Numbered from the stretch's first letter, positions 47,720 through 58,525 are shown. The stretch: 64,000 bases of DNA from CAVQMC01 sp963713505 (GCA_963713505.1 CAVQMC010000011.1:248001-312000), one strand, 5' to 3'. The notes: generated by a model not told the origin, from the letters alone. Numbers and translations are program-made.

Positions 47720-50320
47720 ATTTTTGTTTTGCAGCAGCAATTCTAATTATTGAATAAGAAATATTATCCGGAAGTCTTTCCTTTAAATCCTTCAGATTAT
47801 CATAACCTTTCTTAATTTCATCAAAAATTAATGTTAATGATTTCTTATCAATTAAATTTGATATATCAACATTCAGGGTTATATTCAATAATAGTTTCAA
47901 TCTGCATAGAGATTACGGCTTCGGTTAAGTTTCTTAAAGATGCAATATCTTTGAGTTCATAACCTTTCTTTAATAGATTAAAAGTTTCCGTAATATTTTT
48001 AGGAATTGAATTCCTTTCAGAATTATTTGAATCATCTTTAGCAATTTCATCTTCTTTTTTGTATGAACCAATAACTTCAAGAAAATCATCGCCGATTTTA
48101 TTAAACATTCTTCTATTAAATCCGGGAACAGACATCAAATCTTCTTTAGAGGTTGGTTTTTTTTCAGCAATTTCTCTTAAAATTTCATCGGGGCAAATTA
48201 AATATGCTGTCTGAAGAAATTTTTCAGATGCTTTTTTTCTTATTTCTCTTAATAAATTAAAAAGCTCAAGATCTTTTATTATAATCCTTTTCTTGTTGAA
48301 CCGGTTCTTCAAAAATATCTTCTTCAAGTAGTGAATCTCTGCCGATTTTAGTTATTTCTATCATCCTGTTATTTTCAGCTTTTCTTTGAAGTTTTTTTTC
48401 ATTTATCAATTTATCCAGAATTGTAAGCAGATCATTTTTAGAATAATTTGAACAACTGCTGAAAGTGCTAAGTGCTTTTAGTTCCGAAGATCGAGCTTTG
48501 CCTAATAAAGTATTAATAATATCTCTTTCAGTCAGCGAACCGGCCTGGTTTAAAGTTCTTAGAAAAATTTCTTTAATATAATCTATTGTAGAATCAGGAA
48601 GCAAATTTGTATCTCTGCATCTGTCGCATTTTCCGCATGAATAATCTTTAGTTTCTTCTCCGAAATAATTTAAAGTATATTTAAACCTGCATTCGTTTGT
48701 AAAAACATAGTTCACCATTTTATCAATTTTTTTCTGCAGGTGAAGATAATTTTCATTTATTTTTTTATAATCGATATTTAATCGTTCAGGGAGTATGCGG
48801 GGAGAAGTTAAAAGTACGTTCTCTTTAGAAAGAGTTTTGTTATAATCCAAGATTCCAAGATTATCCAGTATGGTCAAAGATTCTACAATTTCTTCCGAAG
48901 TTAATTCATGTTCATTAACGAGCTTTGAAATAGAAATGTTGGTTTTGTTTGTAAAAAGTTCATTCCCGAATTCGCGTAAAAGTAAAATAATAAAATCTTT
49001 TAGTGTATCGTTAGTAGAGTTTTTTACAAAATCTTTAAGACTGTTTTTATCATAATTAAATTGAATGGAATCCTGCGTTTCATATTCAGATAAAATTCTT
49101 AGATAACCAGCATTTTCTAAAAGTCTTAATGAAGAATGAAGTAAACCTCTATTTATTTTCCTTTTAGTGAAAGAAGATATGTAATCCATATTAATAGGAA
49201 TTGGTTTGTCGGAAGAATTACCCAAAGCAATTTTGCCGTAGTCGCAAATTGCTGAATAAATTTTTTGAATTAATTCTTTATTCGGATGAGAATTAGACAG
49301 AAAAAACTGCTGAATTTTAATATCCGATTCATCATATAATAAAAAAGCATATGAATCATTTCCGTCTCTTCCGGCACGGCCGATTTCCTGGTAATAATTT
49401 TCAATTGAACCCGGAGTATTAAAATGGATAATTAATCTAATATCTTTTTTATCTATACCCATTCCAAAAGCATTGGTTGCACAAATAACCTGAGTAACAT
49501 CATTTATAAAATTTTCCTGTACTTTTTTCCTTTCTTCAGGTTTCATCCCGGCATGATAATATTCCGATTTAATTCTATGTAAGTTTAAATATTCACAAAC
49601 TTCTTCAGTCTTTTTTCTTGATGAAGTATAAATAATGCATGGTGTTTTATAAGCTGAAATTAATTCTACACACTTTTCAAATTTTTTATTAGTAATTATA
49701 GAGTTTAAATAAAGGTTCGGTCTTTCAAATCCTCTTACAAAAATTTTAGGATTTTTTAAATCAAGCTGCTTAACAATATCCTGAACAACTTCCGGAGTTG
49801 CGGTTGCAGTAAAAGCTGAAATTTTTTTTATCTCAACGAAGTCAACAAATTCTTTTATCTTTAGATAACTCGGTCGGAAATTATGTCCCCATTCGCTTAT
49901 ACAATGTGCTTCATCTACAAAAAGATAATTTGGTGAAAGCTTTTTAATTCTTTCTGCAAAAACCAAAGCTTCTAGTCGCTCCGGGGCGACGTAAAGAATT
50001 TTTACTTTCCCATATGCAATATCCTGAAGCACTTGTTCTGCTTCCTGGAAACTCATTGTACTGTTAATAAAAGCCGCTGAATTATTAGTATGATTTAAAG
50101 CATCTACTTGATCTTTCATGAGAGCAATTAAAGGTGAAATCACAATAGAAAAATTATCTGAAATTAATGAGGGAATCTGATAACATAATGATTTACCGGC
50201 TCCGGTTGGTAAAACTGCAAGTACATTCCCATTATTCACAATAGTATCAATTATTTCTTCCTGTGAAGGGCGGAATTTCTTATAGCCGAAAAATTTTTCT
50301 AATGCTTCTATAGAATTCAT
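47706..50320 (-). CDS. recQ: RecQ-family ATP-dependent DNA helicase (two frameshifts)
   Basis: About 870 residues from ATG 50320. Insertions near 48277 and 47880 split the C-terminal part. Walker A LPTGAGKSLCYQIP, DEAH box FVDEAHCISEWGH, motif III FTATATPEV, motif VI QEIGRAGRDGNDSY, the RecQ zinc site (CRFKYTLNYFG, then CGKCDRC), a winged helix and an HRDC domain (LFNLLREIRKKASEKFLQ to MSVPGFNRRMF) are present, then a further helical extension. RecQ unwinds forks and recombination intermediates. The tail is longer than in E. coli RecQ (about 610 residues). Confidence 0.93.
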
Positions 50321-50582
50321 AATGGAAAATTTTATCCAGTAAATTATTAATCAAATATAAACTTTTTTGATTTTATATATAATTGTCGAGGGTTAAATTT
50401 GTTAATACCCAACATTGGTTAAAGTTATTTAATAAATTTTTCTCACTTAATTTTCCCCAAAATTATAAATGATTGTTCATTAAACACAAATCTTTAAATG
50501 ATATTTTTTTTGTGCACTGAATCAAGTAACATTCTATTAAACTTTTTTATAATAGTCGCCGTTAAAATAATTTTTTTGAATT

Positions 50583-50795
50583 ATGGAATCAATATTTGAA
50601 CATAACATAACGGAGATAGAATTTAAGGAGCTTTTCCCGACTTATAAAACAAAAGAAGACTATCTCTTTTATACTAATCCTTTTACACGTACATTAGATA
50701 TTTATAGATTGTATAAATTCCGTGGTGACGATTGTAATGCTCAGTTATATCTTAATAAAACAAGAGAAACACTGCACAGCAATTATACATTTTAA
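50583..50795 (+). CDS. Small hypothetical protein
   Basis: 70 residues, with balanced charged and aromatic content (FKELFPTYKTKEDYLFYTNP, LDIYRLYKFRGDDC) that looks like a real soluble protein rather than a chance frame. No family was recognised. It lies alone between recQ and the DUF4835 gene; no clear ribosome site precedes the ATG. The 262 nt upstream hold only AT-rich sequence. Confidence 0.5.
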   Translation: MESIFEHNITEIEFKELFPTYKTKEDYLFYTNPFTRTLDIYRLYKFRGDDCNAQLYLNKTRETLHSNYTF

Positions 50796-50830
50796 AACAA
50801 GTCTTTTAACTAATCATTTTAATTTACTTT

Positions 50831-51727
50831 TTAGTAATTCTCTTTACCGCTAAGTACTTCTTCATACTCATCTGAATGCGCAGGATCGAGTGAAATTAAT
50901 TTTGTGAAAAAAGATTTATTTGGATAGGAACTCATTCTATCAATAATTTCTCCGTATTTAGTATCAAAAAAGACCTTTAAAATTGTCAGGCTGCCTGTAT
51001 AATTTTCGCTTACATTCTCAATAGAATCAATTGCAAGAGCGATTTGTTTTTGTCCTTGAATCGGATCGTGAGCATACAAATCTATTCCGCTGTTATAATC
51101 ATAGTAAGCTTGTCTGATTGGATCCAGAATTTCATTTGTTAAATTATCAGTAAGATCCTGCCTGTTAAATTCATCTCTTGTATTAAGATTGTCCCAGCCT
51201 GCAGAGTAAGGGCTTTGCATTGCCAGATTTGTTAAAGTATTTGCTTTTTCAAAATAATTTGATCCGCCTAAACTTGTTCTGCTGTCTTCGTAATATCCGA
51301 TAATAATATAAGCATAGTATTGCAGAAAACTTGCAACCGGATCAAAAAGTGCTTGATCGGAATATATTGATTGATCCATGTTATAGTTAAAGGACCAATT
51401 GTCATCAAAAATTTTCAATAACGGTGTATATTCATCGGTACTGTCTATATATCTTTCTGCAGAAACAAATACTTGAGCGGTAAAATCTCCGTCGTTGTTT
51501 CCTGTTAAAAAGAAAATATCCAGTTTGCATTTTATTTTTGCATCCTGCCATGGAAATTCAGCAAATTCAGTAGAATTCATATAATCTTTTACTGCATCAT
51601 GAAAGGTATGCATTAAATCCGGGTTAATTACTGTTAAAGCAGAATAATCTGTTTTAACATCACAATCTAAATCTTGTGAAAAAGTATATCCGCCAAAGAG
51701 TAATATAATTAGTATTAATTTTTTCAT
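50831..51727 (-). CDS. DUF4835-like secreted protein
   Basis: 298 residues with a signal peptide (GGYTFSQ). The start of the mature protein, LDCDVKTDYSALTVINPDLMHTF, the DIFFLTGNNDGDFTAQVFV strand block and SIYSDQALFDPVASFLQYYAYIIIGYYEDSR match the DUF4835 family, which is restricted to Bacteroidota and relatives and often sits near type IX or gliding genes. Molecular role is unknown. Confidence 0.7.
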   Translation of the reverse strand: MKKLILIILLFGGYTFSQDLDCDVKTDYSALTVINPDLMHTFHDAVKDYMNSTEFAEFPWQDAKIKCKLDIFFLTGNNDGDFTAQVFVSAERYIDSTDEYTPLLKIFDDNWSFNYNMDQSIYSDQALFDPVASFLQYYAYIIIGYYEDSRTSLGGSNYFEKANTLTNLAMQSPYSAGWDNLNTRDEFNRQDLTDNLTNEILDPIRQAYYDYNSGIDLYAHDPIQGQKQIALAIDSIENVSENYTGSLTILKVFFDTKYGEIIDRMSSYPNKSFFTKLISLDPAHSDEYEEVLSGKENY

Positions 51728-51772
51728 TTAATTCATTTTATTATTTAGAAATTTTTTTTATTTAAATGCATT

Positions 51773-52321
51773 TCAGTTTACAATAATAGTTCCTCTTATT
51801 TTCCATTCAGAATTTTTCTTGCCTAACGATTTTACAGCAATCTGCCATTCACCAATTTTAGATTCATCAATAGAAAAAGTGAATGAAATATCTTCATCTG
51901 CAGGAATTAAAAGAGATCTTTCATTCATAAAATCTTTTTTTATATGATCTTGAAGCTTCAAATTGTTTTTCCCTTTTTTATTAAGGTTAACATCGATATT
52001 AGTTTTTGAAAATAAATTATTTGTAAAATTATCTTTCTGTACATTAAATATATTCCCTGCAATAATTTTATAAGTTCTTAAATCTTTATTGTTTATCTCA
52101 AGATTTACAACTTCACTGGAAGGAATAAAAATTGTGTCCGGAGATAAAACAAATTTATCAAGATTAATAGTTAGTTGTGTTTCTGCAATTGATTTTGTTT
52201 CCGTAACAAAATGGATTTTATTTTCTTTTGGAAAATCTTCCTTTTTTTGATTTATACTGCATCCGTTCAACACAAAAATTGAAATTACGAATACAGAAAG
52301 ATAAATACTTTTTGCTTTCAT
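51773..52321 (-). CDS. Lipoprotein with a possible cupredoxin-like domain
   Basis: 182 residues. Lipobox LNGC (IFVLNGCSINQ). The beta-rich body with FVLSPDTIFIPSSEVVNLEINNKD, then ISFTFSIDESKIGEWQIAVKSLG resembles a cupredoxin fold, including a late G-x-W/Y-x-x-x strand. The copper ligands (His/Cys/Met) that define true cupredoxins are not visible, so copper binding is not supported. It is read with the three small genes above it on the minus strand. Confidence 0.55.
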   Translation of the reverse strand: MKAKSIYLSVFVISIFVLNGCSINQKKEDFPKENKIHFVTETKSIAETQLTINLDKFVLSPDTIFIPSSEVVNLEINNKDLRTYKIIAGNIFNVQKDNFTNNLFSKTNIDVNLNKKGKNNLKLQDHIKKDFMNERSLLIPADEDISFTFSIDESKIGEWQIAVKSLGKKNSEWKIRGTIIVN

Positions 52322-52346
52322 CTAAAGAAAATTAAAAACAATTATA

Positions 52347-52652
52347 TTAATGAGCTAATTTTGTATTTTTTCCGAAAGTCAATGCTGCATAAGTAATGAC
52401 AATAAGCAAACTGCCGAATGTGTATAAATCCCACTGCTGAACCGGATGCATCATTAAACCACTCAAGACAACAATTACTCCGATTAGAATATTTAGCACA
52501 GCGTAGGACGATTTTACAGAAGATAGAACCATCCCAAATAAAACTGCTAAAGCTCCTCCTATAATAGTACTTGCTTCCGTTCTAATTGGAGAAACTAATC
52601 CTGTTAAAATTAACTCGGCGCCGGGTATAAAATTTATCCAAATTTTCCACAT
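52347..52652 (-). CDS. Small four-helix membrane protein, SPW-repeat-like
   Basis: 101 residues with four hydrophobic segments. The start MWKIWINFIPGAELILTGLVSP and the later MMHPVQQWDLYTFGSLLIV each contain the Trp-centred pattern of SPW repeat proteins. A very good ribosome site (TTAGGAGG) precedes the start. Function unknown. It is likely co-transcribed with the SHOCT protein upstream (32-nt gap). Confidence 0.6.
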   Translation of the reverse strand: MWKIWINFIPGAELILTGLVSPIRTEASTIIGGALAVLFGMVLSSVKSSYAVLNILIGVIVVLSGLMMHPVQQWDLYTFGSLLIVITYAALTFGKNTKLAH

Positions 52653-52684
52653 AGCATTAACCTCCTAAAGCATTTTAAATATTA

Positions 52685-52912
52685 TCAGTTATTTAGGTCT
52701 TTTTTCATCTGTTCAAATTGATCTTTATTTATTTCGCCTTTTGCATATCTCTTTTTAAGTATATCAATAGGAGATTCATTATCAAAGGGAATGTTTTTTT
52801 CTGTACTATATCTTTTACCGTTTGTTAATATCAGCCATACAATCAATCCGATAATTACAAGCCAAAAAATCCAATTAAGCCACATACCATTAAATCCCCA
52901 GTTGTACCACAT
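52685..52912 (-). CDS. Small SHOCT-domain membrane protein
   Basis: 75 residues: one transmembrane helix (LNWIFWLVIIGLIVWLILTN) and a C-terminal SHOCT domain (PIDILKKRYAKGEINKDQFEQMKKDL). SHOCT domains are short helical oligomerisation modules; such proteins are common in metal-stress clusters. The start is supported by AAAGG upstream. Confidence 0.8.
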   Translation of the reverse strand: MWYNWGFNGMWLNWIFWLVIIGLIVWLILTNGKRYSTEKNIPFDNESPIDILKKRYAKGEINKDQFEQMKKDLNN

Positions 52913-53065
52913 TTTATTTGCCTTTAAAATATTTTACATAATTAATCTTTCTATAAACTATGATAATAAAATGAAGTTAGAATGAAGTGGGGAAGATTAT
53001 AATTAGAAGGTTTGTGATAGAATTATCAGCATAAACTTTATTAAATAAATTACTAATAATTCTTA

Positions 53066-53128
53066 GTTCAACTTAGTGAACTTAGTATCGTGAAAGACAT
53101 TAAGCACACTAAGAAGCACTAAGTAAAA
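53066..53128. repeat. CTTAGT-rich dispersed repeat
   Basis: The words CTTAGTTCAACTTAGTGAAC, CTTAGTATCGTG and CACTAAGAAGCACTAAG repeat a CTTAGT/ACTAAG core and can fold. They are similar in style to the CGCTAAGAACGCTAAG words near 34.8 and 41.1 kb. Confidence 0.4.
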
Positions 53129-53149
53129 ATAGATTAAGATATGCGAATC

Positions 53150-55399
53150 CTAGAAGATAAACTTATAATTTAAAGATATATTTCTTCCGGGCATATAAGT
53201 AAAATCTTTAATAGCCGATAAATGATCTTTGTAAGGCTGATCAAATATGTTTGAGACTCTTACAGAAATAACATTAGCGTAGTTGCCTAAATTAATTCTT
53301 AATCCGCTGTAGATATCAACAATACCATAACCTTTTGTCGGATCTTCATTCGGTGCAACATCGTTTTGCGCCGCAGTTAATTTAAATTTCGTTCCAATCC
53401 AATAATCTTTTGAAGTGTAGCGGAATTCCAAGCCAAATCTTAACGGAGGAATTTGAGGAAGATTTTCACTTATGTTTTTAAGTTTTGCCCGGACATAATC
53501 GGAAATAATAGTTGTTGATAAATTCCTTAATAATTCAAATTTAATTTTACTTTCAAAACCGTAGAGCACAGCATCTGCTTGATTATATTGATATACTCTA
53601 AAACCATCTGAATTATTAAATCCATTTACTCCAGTACCGGTTGAATTTTCTGCAGTACTATAAAAATAATTTTGCGGGCTTCTGATAATAAAATTATTTA
53701 TAATATTGTAATAACCTGTAATTTCAACAAATAAATTTTCATTTTGATTTCTAAAGCCTAAATCAAAACCAGTATTTTTTTCAATTGATAAATTTCGATT
53801 ACCGATGTCAAAAGAAGCTAAGGCTTCGTGAACGGCAAAAGATGATAATTCTTCTATTGTAGGAGATCTAAAAGCATTTGCTACATTTGCAAAAACAGAA
53901 TAATTATCCAAAAAGTTATAAGATATTCCGTAAGAAAGAGAAAGAGAATTAAATTTTTCATTACCCGAATTGAATACTGAATCAGTTAAAACCGATTCAG
54001 GAAACTTGATTTTATTTATTTCATATCTTGCACCAAAATTCATATGAAGGTAATCAAATTTAAATTGTTCCAGAAAATAAAATGCATAATTATTATAATC
54101 AGCATTTGGAGTGAGAGCTTCAGCTCCTGTTACATTGTAGTTTTGAACTAAACCATAAAATCCAAAAATTCCATTTGAATTTTTTATGATAGGTAAATGA
54201 GTAAATGAAAGATCCGCTGTATAAGTTTTTTGACCGAAAGAAGTACCTATATCACCGGTAATTCTTGATATTTCATCATGGTTATAATTTAAATAACCTG
54301 CTTTTAAACTCATTGATGTTACGAATGAATTTATTTTACTAATATTTGTTAGGAACCTTAATTCATTTTTATGCATGCTTATGAAAGATATTTCATCGGA
54401 TGTCGGAAGAGCCGGCAGTCCGTATTCATTTTTATAATTTGAATAACTTATACCTGCAGTACCCCAATTTGGATGAGCCGAAAATCCGACTTCCGACCCG
54501 TATGAATCTAAATTTGAATTATAAGTTTTAACACCTAATCCGTTAGTATAATCATTTGCTTTTCTTTTAAAGAATTCACTGTGAAACGAATATTTGTCTA
54601 TACCATAATTTACATGAAGATTTCCTAAATATTCTCCGTTCATGGAACTTAATCCGGTTTGTACATCACCGTTTATCCCGCTGTACACACTTGAAGGAAT
54701 AGATTCCGTAATAATATTTACTACTCCGCCGATTGCATTACTTCCATATAATAAACTTGACGGACCTTCAAGCACTTCTATTTTTTCAGGTTCGCTTCCG
54801 TCATCAGTAACTGCATGATCATCGGAAGCGCCGGAAAGATCGCCCATTCTTAATCCGTTTTCCAAAACAAGAACCATATTGTTGCTGAAACCTCTTATTA
54901 CAGGTCTTCCTGCCGCAACTCCGTTTGATCTCATAGCTACACCGGGCTGAAAATCCAAAGTTTGTGCAATGCTGTTTCCGCGGTTAACAATTAAATCCAA
55001 TTTTGAAAGAGCAATTGTAGTTTGAGAAATATCTTTCGGATCGGTTAAGAACGGATTACCTGTTACAACAACCTCATTAATATTTATTGCTGATTGTTTC
55101 AGTTTTACAATAATATTTTCTGTTGAACTATTTTCAATTTGAATATTTTTAATTATTGTTTGATAACCGATAAATGAAAATTTAATTGTATAATTTCCAT
55201 TTTTAATATTAATAAAATTGAATTCTCCGTTTTGATCCGTTGTAGTTCCAATCTTTAACTCATTAATAAATACATCAACTCCCAATAAAGGTGAATCATC
55301 ATCATTATCTAAAACTTTACCTTTTATAGAACTTTGTGAATATATATAAACAGATGAAAGTATAATTTGAATTATACACAAAAAAATAAATTTGCGCAT
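53150..55399 (-). CDS. TonB-dependent outer-membrane receptor
   Basis: 749 residues. Signal peptide (YIYSQ), a CarbopepD-regulatory-like domain (GKVLDNDDDSPLLGVDVFI; NGNYTIKFSFIGYQT), a plug (ININEVVVTGNPF; RGFSNNMVLVLENGLRMGD; GSNAIGGVVNIIT) and a 22-strand barrel ending in NISLNYKFIF with terminal Phe. The ADDHAVTDDGSEPEKIEVLEG-type plug with His resembles receptors for copper, zinc or other metal complexes in Bacteroidota. Its neighbours (the RAPP-ending protein and HYC_CC_PP) are also found with such receptors. The substrate is inferred to be a metal. Confidence 0.88.
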   Translation of the reverse strand: MRKFIFLCIIQIILSSVYIYSQSSIKGKVLDNDDDSPLLGVDVFINELKIGTTTDQNGEFNFINIKNGNYTIKFSFIGYQTIIKNIQIENSSTENIIVKLKQSAININEVVVTGNPFLTDPKDISQTTIALSKLDLIVNRGNSIAQTLDFQPGVAMRSNGVAAGRPVIRGFSNNMVLVLENGLRMGDLSGASDDHAVTDDGSEPEKIEVLEGPSSLLYGSNAIGGVVNIITESIPSSVYSGINGDVQTGLSSMNGEYLGNLHVNYGIDKYSFHSEFFKRKANDYTNGLGVKTYNSNLDSYGSEVGFSAHPNWGTAGISYSNYKNEYGLPALPTSDEISFISMHKNELRFLTNISKINSFVTSMSLKAGYLNYNHDEISRITGDIGTSFGQKTYTADLSFTHLPIIKNSNGIFGFYGLVQNYNVTGAEALTPNADYNNYAFYFLEQFKFDYLHMNFGARYEINKIKFPESVLTDSVFNSGNEKFNSLSLSYGISYNFLDNYSVFANVANAFRSPTIEELSSFAVHEALASFDIGNRNLSIEKNTGFDLGFRNQNENLFVEITGYYNIINNFIIRSPQNYFYSTAENSTGTGVNGFNNSDGFRVYQYNQADAVLYGFESKIKFELLRNLSTTIISDYVRAKLKNISENLPQIPPLRFGLEFRYTSKDYWIGTKFKLTAAQNDVAPNEDPTKGYGIVDIYSGLRINLGNYANVISVRVSNIFDQPYKDHLSAIKDFTYMPGRNISLNYKFIF

Positions 55400-55467
55400 T
55401 ACAAACTCCTAATATTTTCATGATCAGAAAATTTTAATTAGTCTAAAGTTGAATTAAAAATTGAGTT

Positions 55468-55827
55468 TTAGGAGTGGAATGGCGGAGCGCGGGGTGATAA
55501 TTCAGAACATAAAGATTGAAATTTGGATGGTGTCTTTAAATTTAATTTTAATATACTGTAATTTCTTAAAGGAACAAAAACAGAATTTGAGGTGAATTGG
55601 TAATCTAATAATGAATATGCAAACTGATGAAGGGAACAGAAAATTATATCATCGTAAACTAGATCGCCGCTGTTTTGTGAATTTGAAATATCCTTGAAAG
55701 AATATTTTTCGAGCGATGATATTTCATAATGATGAAGATGAACAGAATTAATAACAACAAATGCCAAATAACCTAAAAGCAGAATTCTGGCAATTGAGTT
55801 TTTATATTTGTTTTTAAATCTATTCAT
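55468..55827 (-). CDS. Small exported protein ending in RAPP, upstream of the TonB receptor
   Basis: 119 residues: an N-terminal hydrophobic helix (ARILLLGYLAFVVINSVHLHHYE) followed by a soluble part with HLHHYE, CSLHQFA and the C-terminal SELSPRAPPFHS. An R-A-P-P-terminated small protein directly before a metal-type TonB receptor is a recurrent Bacteroidota arrangement. The His residues suggest periplasmic metal binding. It is 68 nt upstream of the receptor, probably in one operon. Confidence 0.65.
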   Translation of the reverse strand: MNRFKNKYKNSIARILLLGYLAFVVINSVHLHHYEISSLEKYSFKDISNSQNSGDLVYDDIIFCSLHQFAYSLLDYQFTSNSVFVPLRNYSILKLNLKTPSKFQSLCSELSPRAPPFHS

Positions 55828-56082
55828 CTAAGGCAATATATAATTATTAAATAATTGGATCAATATTAAAAATATGATTTAACACAATAATAATGTTTTG
55901 GCAACTATTATTATTTAATTATTTAAAAGGTATTTCTCTTCACATTAAATAAAAATATTTAGAAATTCTGTTGTTATTAATAAAAAAGATTCTTTTAATA
56001 TAACGTTGGTAAAAGTCAATTAAAAAAATCAATATAAATTTAGCCTATAGATCAACATCTTCAATTAATAAAGAGGTACATA

Positions 56083-56467
56083 ATGAAGAAAGAATTGACC
56101 GTAAGGAATTTTTACAGAGGTTAGGGATTTATGGATTAACAGCTTTCGGTGCAAGTGCATTTTTGGCAGCATGCGGAGGCGGGGGAAATAAAAACCAGCC
56201 TCAAGGGCAGGGGAATATGGACTCCGACAATTCAAATAAATCGAGTGATCCTTGTACAGACGTAAGCGGATTAACGGATGCGGAGTTAAAGAATAGACAG
56301 AATTTAAAGTATGTTGGTAAGTCTCCTTACTCAGATAAAATTGTGCTAATTGTAATTTCTTCATTGCACCTCAAAATGGTGCACAATGTGGAACTTGTCA
56401 GGTAGTTAAAGGTCCAATAAATCCGCAAGGACATTGCACAGCTTGGGTTGCTAAACAAAAGAGTTAA
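56083..56467 (+). CDS. High-potential iron-sulfur protein (HiPIP), exported (two frameshifts)
   Basis: About 128 residues. ATG 56083 follows AAAGAGG. One base is missing just after the start (A run) and a T near 56342. Reading through gives an N-terminus DRKEFLQRLG, similar to a Tat motif with RK in place of RR, then AFLAACGGGG (lipobox-like), and the HiPIP core SDKICANCNFFIAPQ, CGTCQVVKG, then GHCTAWV. The four Cys (C-x2-C, C, C) fit a 4Fe-4S cluster. HiPIPs carry electrons in the periplasm, here possibly from the cytochrome bc complex at 61-63.5 kb. Confidence 0.8.
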
Positions 56468-56473
56468 AATTAA

Positions 56474-56499
56474 AAGGGAGAGGCTAAAACCTCTCCCTT
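56474..56499. terminator. Shared terminator between convergent genes
   Basis: AAGGGAGAGG pairs with CCTCTCCCTT around CTAAAA, with T-rich sequence on the plus strand after it. It serves the HiPIP gene and may also serve the opposing T9SS gene. Confidence 0.8.
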
Positions 56500-56507
56500 A
56501 TTTATAG

Positions 56508-58047
56508 TTATTTTAACAATTCCATCTTCATTACTTTACTTCCGTATTCGGTTTGAATGCGGTACAAATAAATACCTGATGAAAGATTACTTGCATCAAA
56601 ATTAACTTCATGAACTCCGCTTTGCATTTGGCCATTAACCAAATCGAAAAGTTTTTGACCTAATATATTATAAACAGATAATTTAACATTTGTATTTTTA
56701 TTCAATTCAAATTTGATTGTTGTCGAAGGATTAAACGGATTGGGATAATTCTGGAATAAGTTAAAACTCTTAACTACTGAATTATTATTCCCGTTTACTC
56801 CGGTTGCATTATCAGCACTTAAAATATAATAGGTTTGAATGTTGTTTGTATTGAAAGTAACTGTGTTTGCATTTGGATCGACAGATACACCAGAAACATT
56901 AACCCAGCTATTGTCTTGGTAATTGTAATATTTTACTCCGATTGTATTTTCGTTAATCCCGAGATTTGCTATTTGAGCATCGCTGTAATGCATTTGAAAC
57001 ATTGTCGAAGAATTAAACTGCATGTTTCCGCCGCAGTTACCATTCTGCCACATTAAATTACTGCCGTTTGGATTAAACATTGCTATTTCATAAGCTGCAA
57101 AAGCAGAGGTTCCATTTATGCTTGGAGCATTTTGAGGATACACTTCAAGTATTCTGCAGAAAAGGGAATCAGGCATCATCATTCCGGAATGCCAGCCAGG
57201 ATTTATTTCCATCATGTCATTATTGTCAAATGAAGAATGAAATTGTCTGGGCTGATTCATATCACTGTGTATCCAGCCGCCGCCGAAATGATTTCCAAAT
57301 TCCGTAGAATCAAACCACTGCATACCGTTTATTTCATAGACAACTACCATTGAATAATTAGGCATATCTATTTTACCGCCCACAATTGTAATCTGATCTC
57401 CATCTTCCGGTCTAGTTGCACCGCTTTCGGGTTCATACCATGGCGGTCCAAAATTTAAAACATAATCCGGAACATTATCATTATTTTCATCCAAATAATA
57501 CATTGTCATCATAAAAGTAGAATCAACCATTGCAGTTCCTTGAATGGTAACTGTTTGAAGTGAATCGTCATTCCATCCCCAGGAAAAAGTATGGCAGCTG
57601 TCCATCATTCCACCGCCATGCATATGATGTCCGAAGTTTGTCCAGAATGGATCAAAAGGATCTCTCCAGTACTCGCCGTTAATTGAATAAACTACAATCA
57701 TGGGAGTTCCCATCATAGTTTCATTAAACAAGCCGCCATAAATAGTTACACTGTCGCCGTCATTTGGTCTTAATTGCGTTTGAACTATCCGGCTCATACC
57801 ACCAGGGACCGAAGTTCAGCATATAATCAGCTTCACCGTCATTATTTATATCTAAATAGTAATTCTGCATCATCATCATAGAATCAACAATTACGGTTCC
57901 GGTTACGGTTGTATCGGTGAGCGAATCAGGATTACAATACCATCCGTTTCCATTTCCATGATGTCCGCCTCCGCCGTGCTGAGCGAATGAGGTTCCTAAT
58001 CCAAGTAAAAATATTATTATTGCATATTGTATTTTTTCACGTAGCAT
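56508..58047 (-). CDS. Met/His-rich T9SS-secreted protein with internal repeats (frameshifted)
   Basis: About 513 residues from ATG 58047, with one inserted base near 57785. Signal peptide (LGTSFAQ), then HGGGGHHGNGNG. Two copies of an 85-residue unit follow: TVTGTVIVDSMMMMQNYYLD, then YMLNFGPWWYEP, then GDSVTIYGGL; and TVTIQGTAMVDSTFMMTMYY, then YVLNFGPPWYEP, then GDQITIVGGK. They are linked by HHMHGGGMMDSCHTFSWGW. A T9SS sorting domain closes it (NYPNPFNPSTTIKFEL). The many Met and His residues could bind copper, but this is inference. It sits between metal-related genes. Confidence 0.75.
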
Positions 58048-58105
58048 TTTCTGCCTCTTCAGTTTAAAAAATAAAAATTTAAAAGAATTAAATAGGGGGG
58101 CAGTA

Positions 58106-58525
58106 TCAAATTAATTGAATAATTGTATTGTTTTTTATAAATGGAGGACTGAAAATTTCAAATGATATTAAATCTAAAATTTCTGTCGGAAAAACTTGAG
58201 CTGGTTTTTTATTTTTTATAATTGTTTCTATTCTAAAACTTTTAAACTGGTCCTTGTCTATTTTATTTGATTCAATAACATTTGATATTTTGTATTTAAG
58301 GTTTTTACAGCAGATATCTTTTAAATTTTGGGAGTGATTTTTATCTTGGTTCAGAGTTCCGGCAAATTGCATTTCCATGCAGCATTTACCTTTTAGTTCA
58401 AGCATAATATTATGATTATTATCAAGCTTTTGGCAAAAGTTCATTGTAATACCGAATAACTCCACCGGAAGCAGAATAAATATTAAAAGCAGCGATATGA
58501 TTTTTATCTTATATTTATCAAACAT
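58106..58525 (-). CDS. HYC_CC_PP-family exported protein
   Basis: 139 residues with an N-terminal membrane/signal segment. The family marks are present in order: MNFCQK (in place of HYC), GKCCMEM, DICCKNLKYK and a late SPPF. Such proteins are found in Bacteroidota beside TonB receptors and copper or mercury genes, and the paired Cys suggest metal binding. It is separated from the Met/His-rich gene by 58 nt on the same strand. Confidence 0.7.
   Translation of the reverse strand: MFDKYKIKIISLLLIFILLPVELFGITMNFCQKLDNNHNIMLELKGKCCMEMQFAGTLNQDKNHSQNLKDICCKNLKYKISNVIESNKIDKDQFKSFRIETIIKNKKPAQVFPTEILDLISFEIFSPPFIKNNTIIQLI

Noticed and set aside
51773..52321. A true copper cupredoxin
   Set aside because: The His, Cys and Met ligands of blue copper sites are not visible, so only a fold-level resemblance is claimed.
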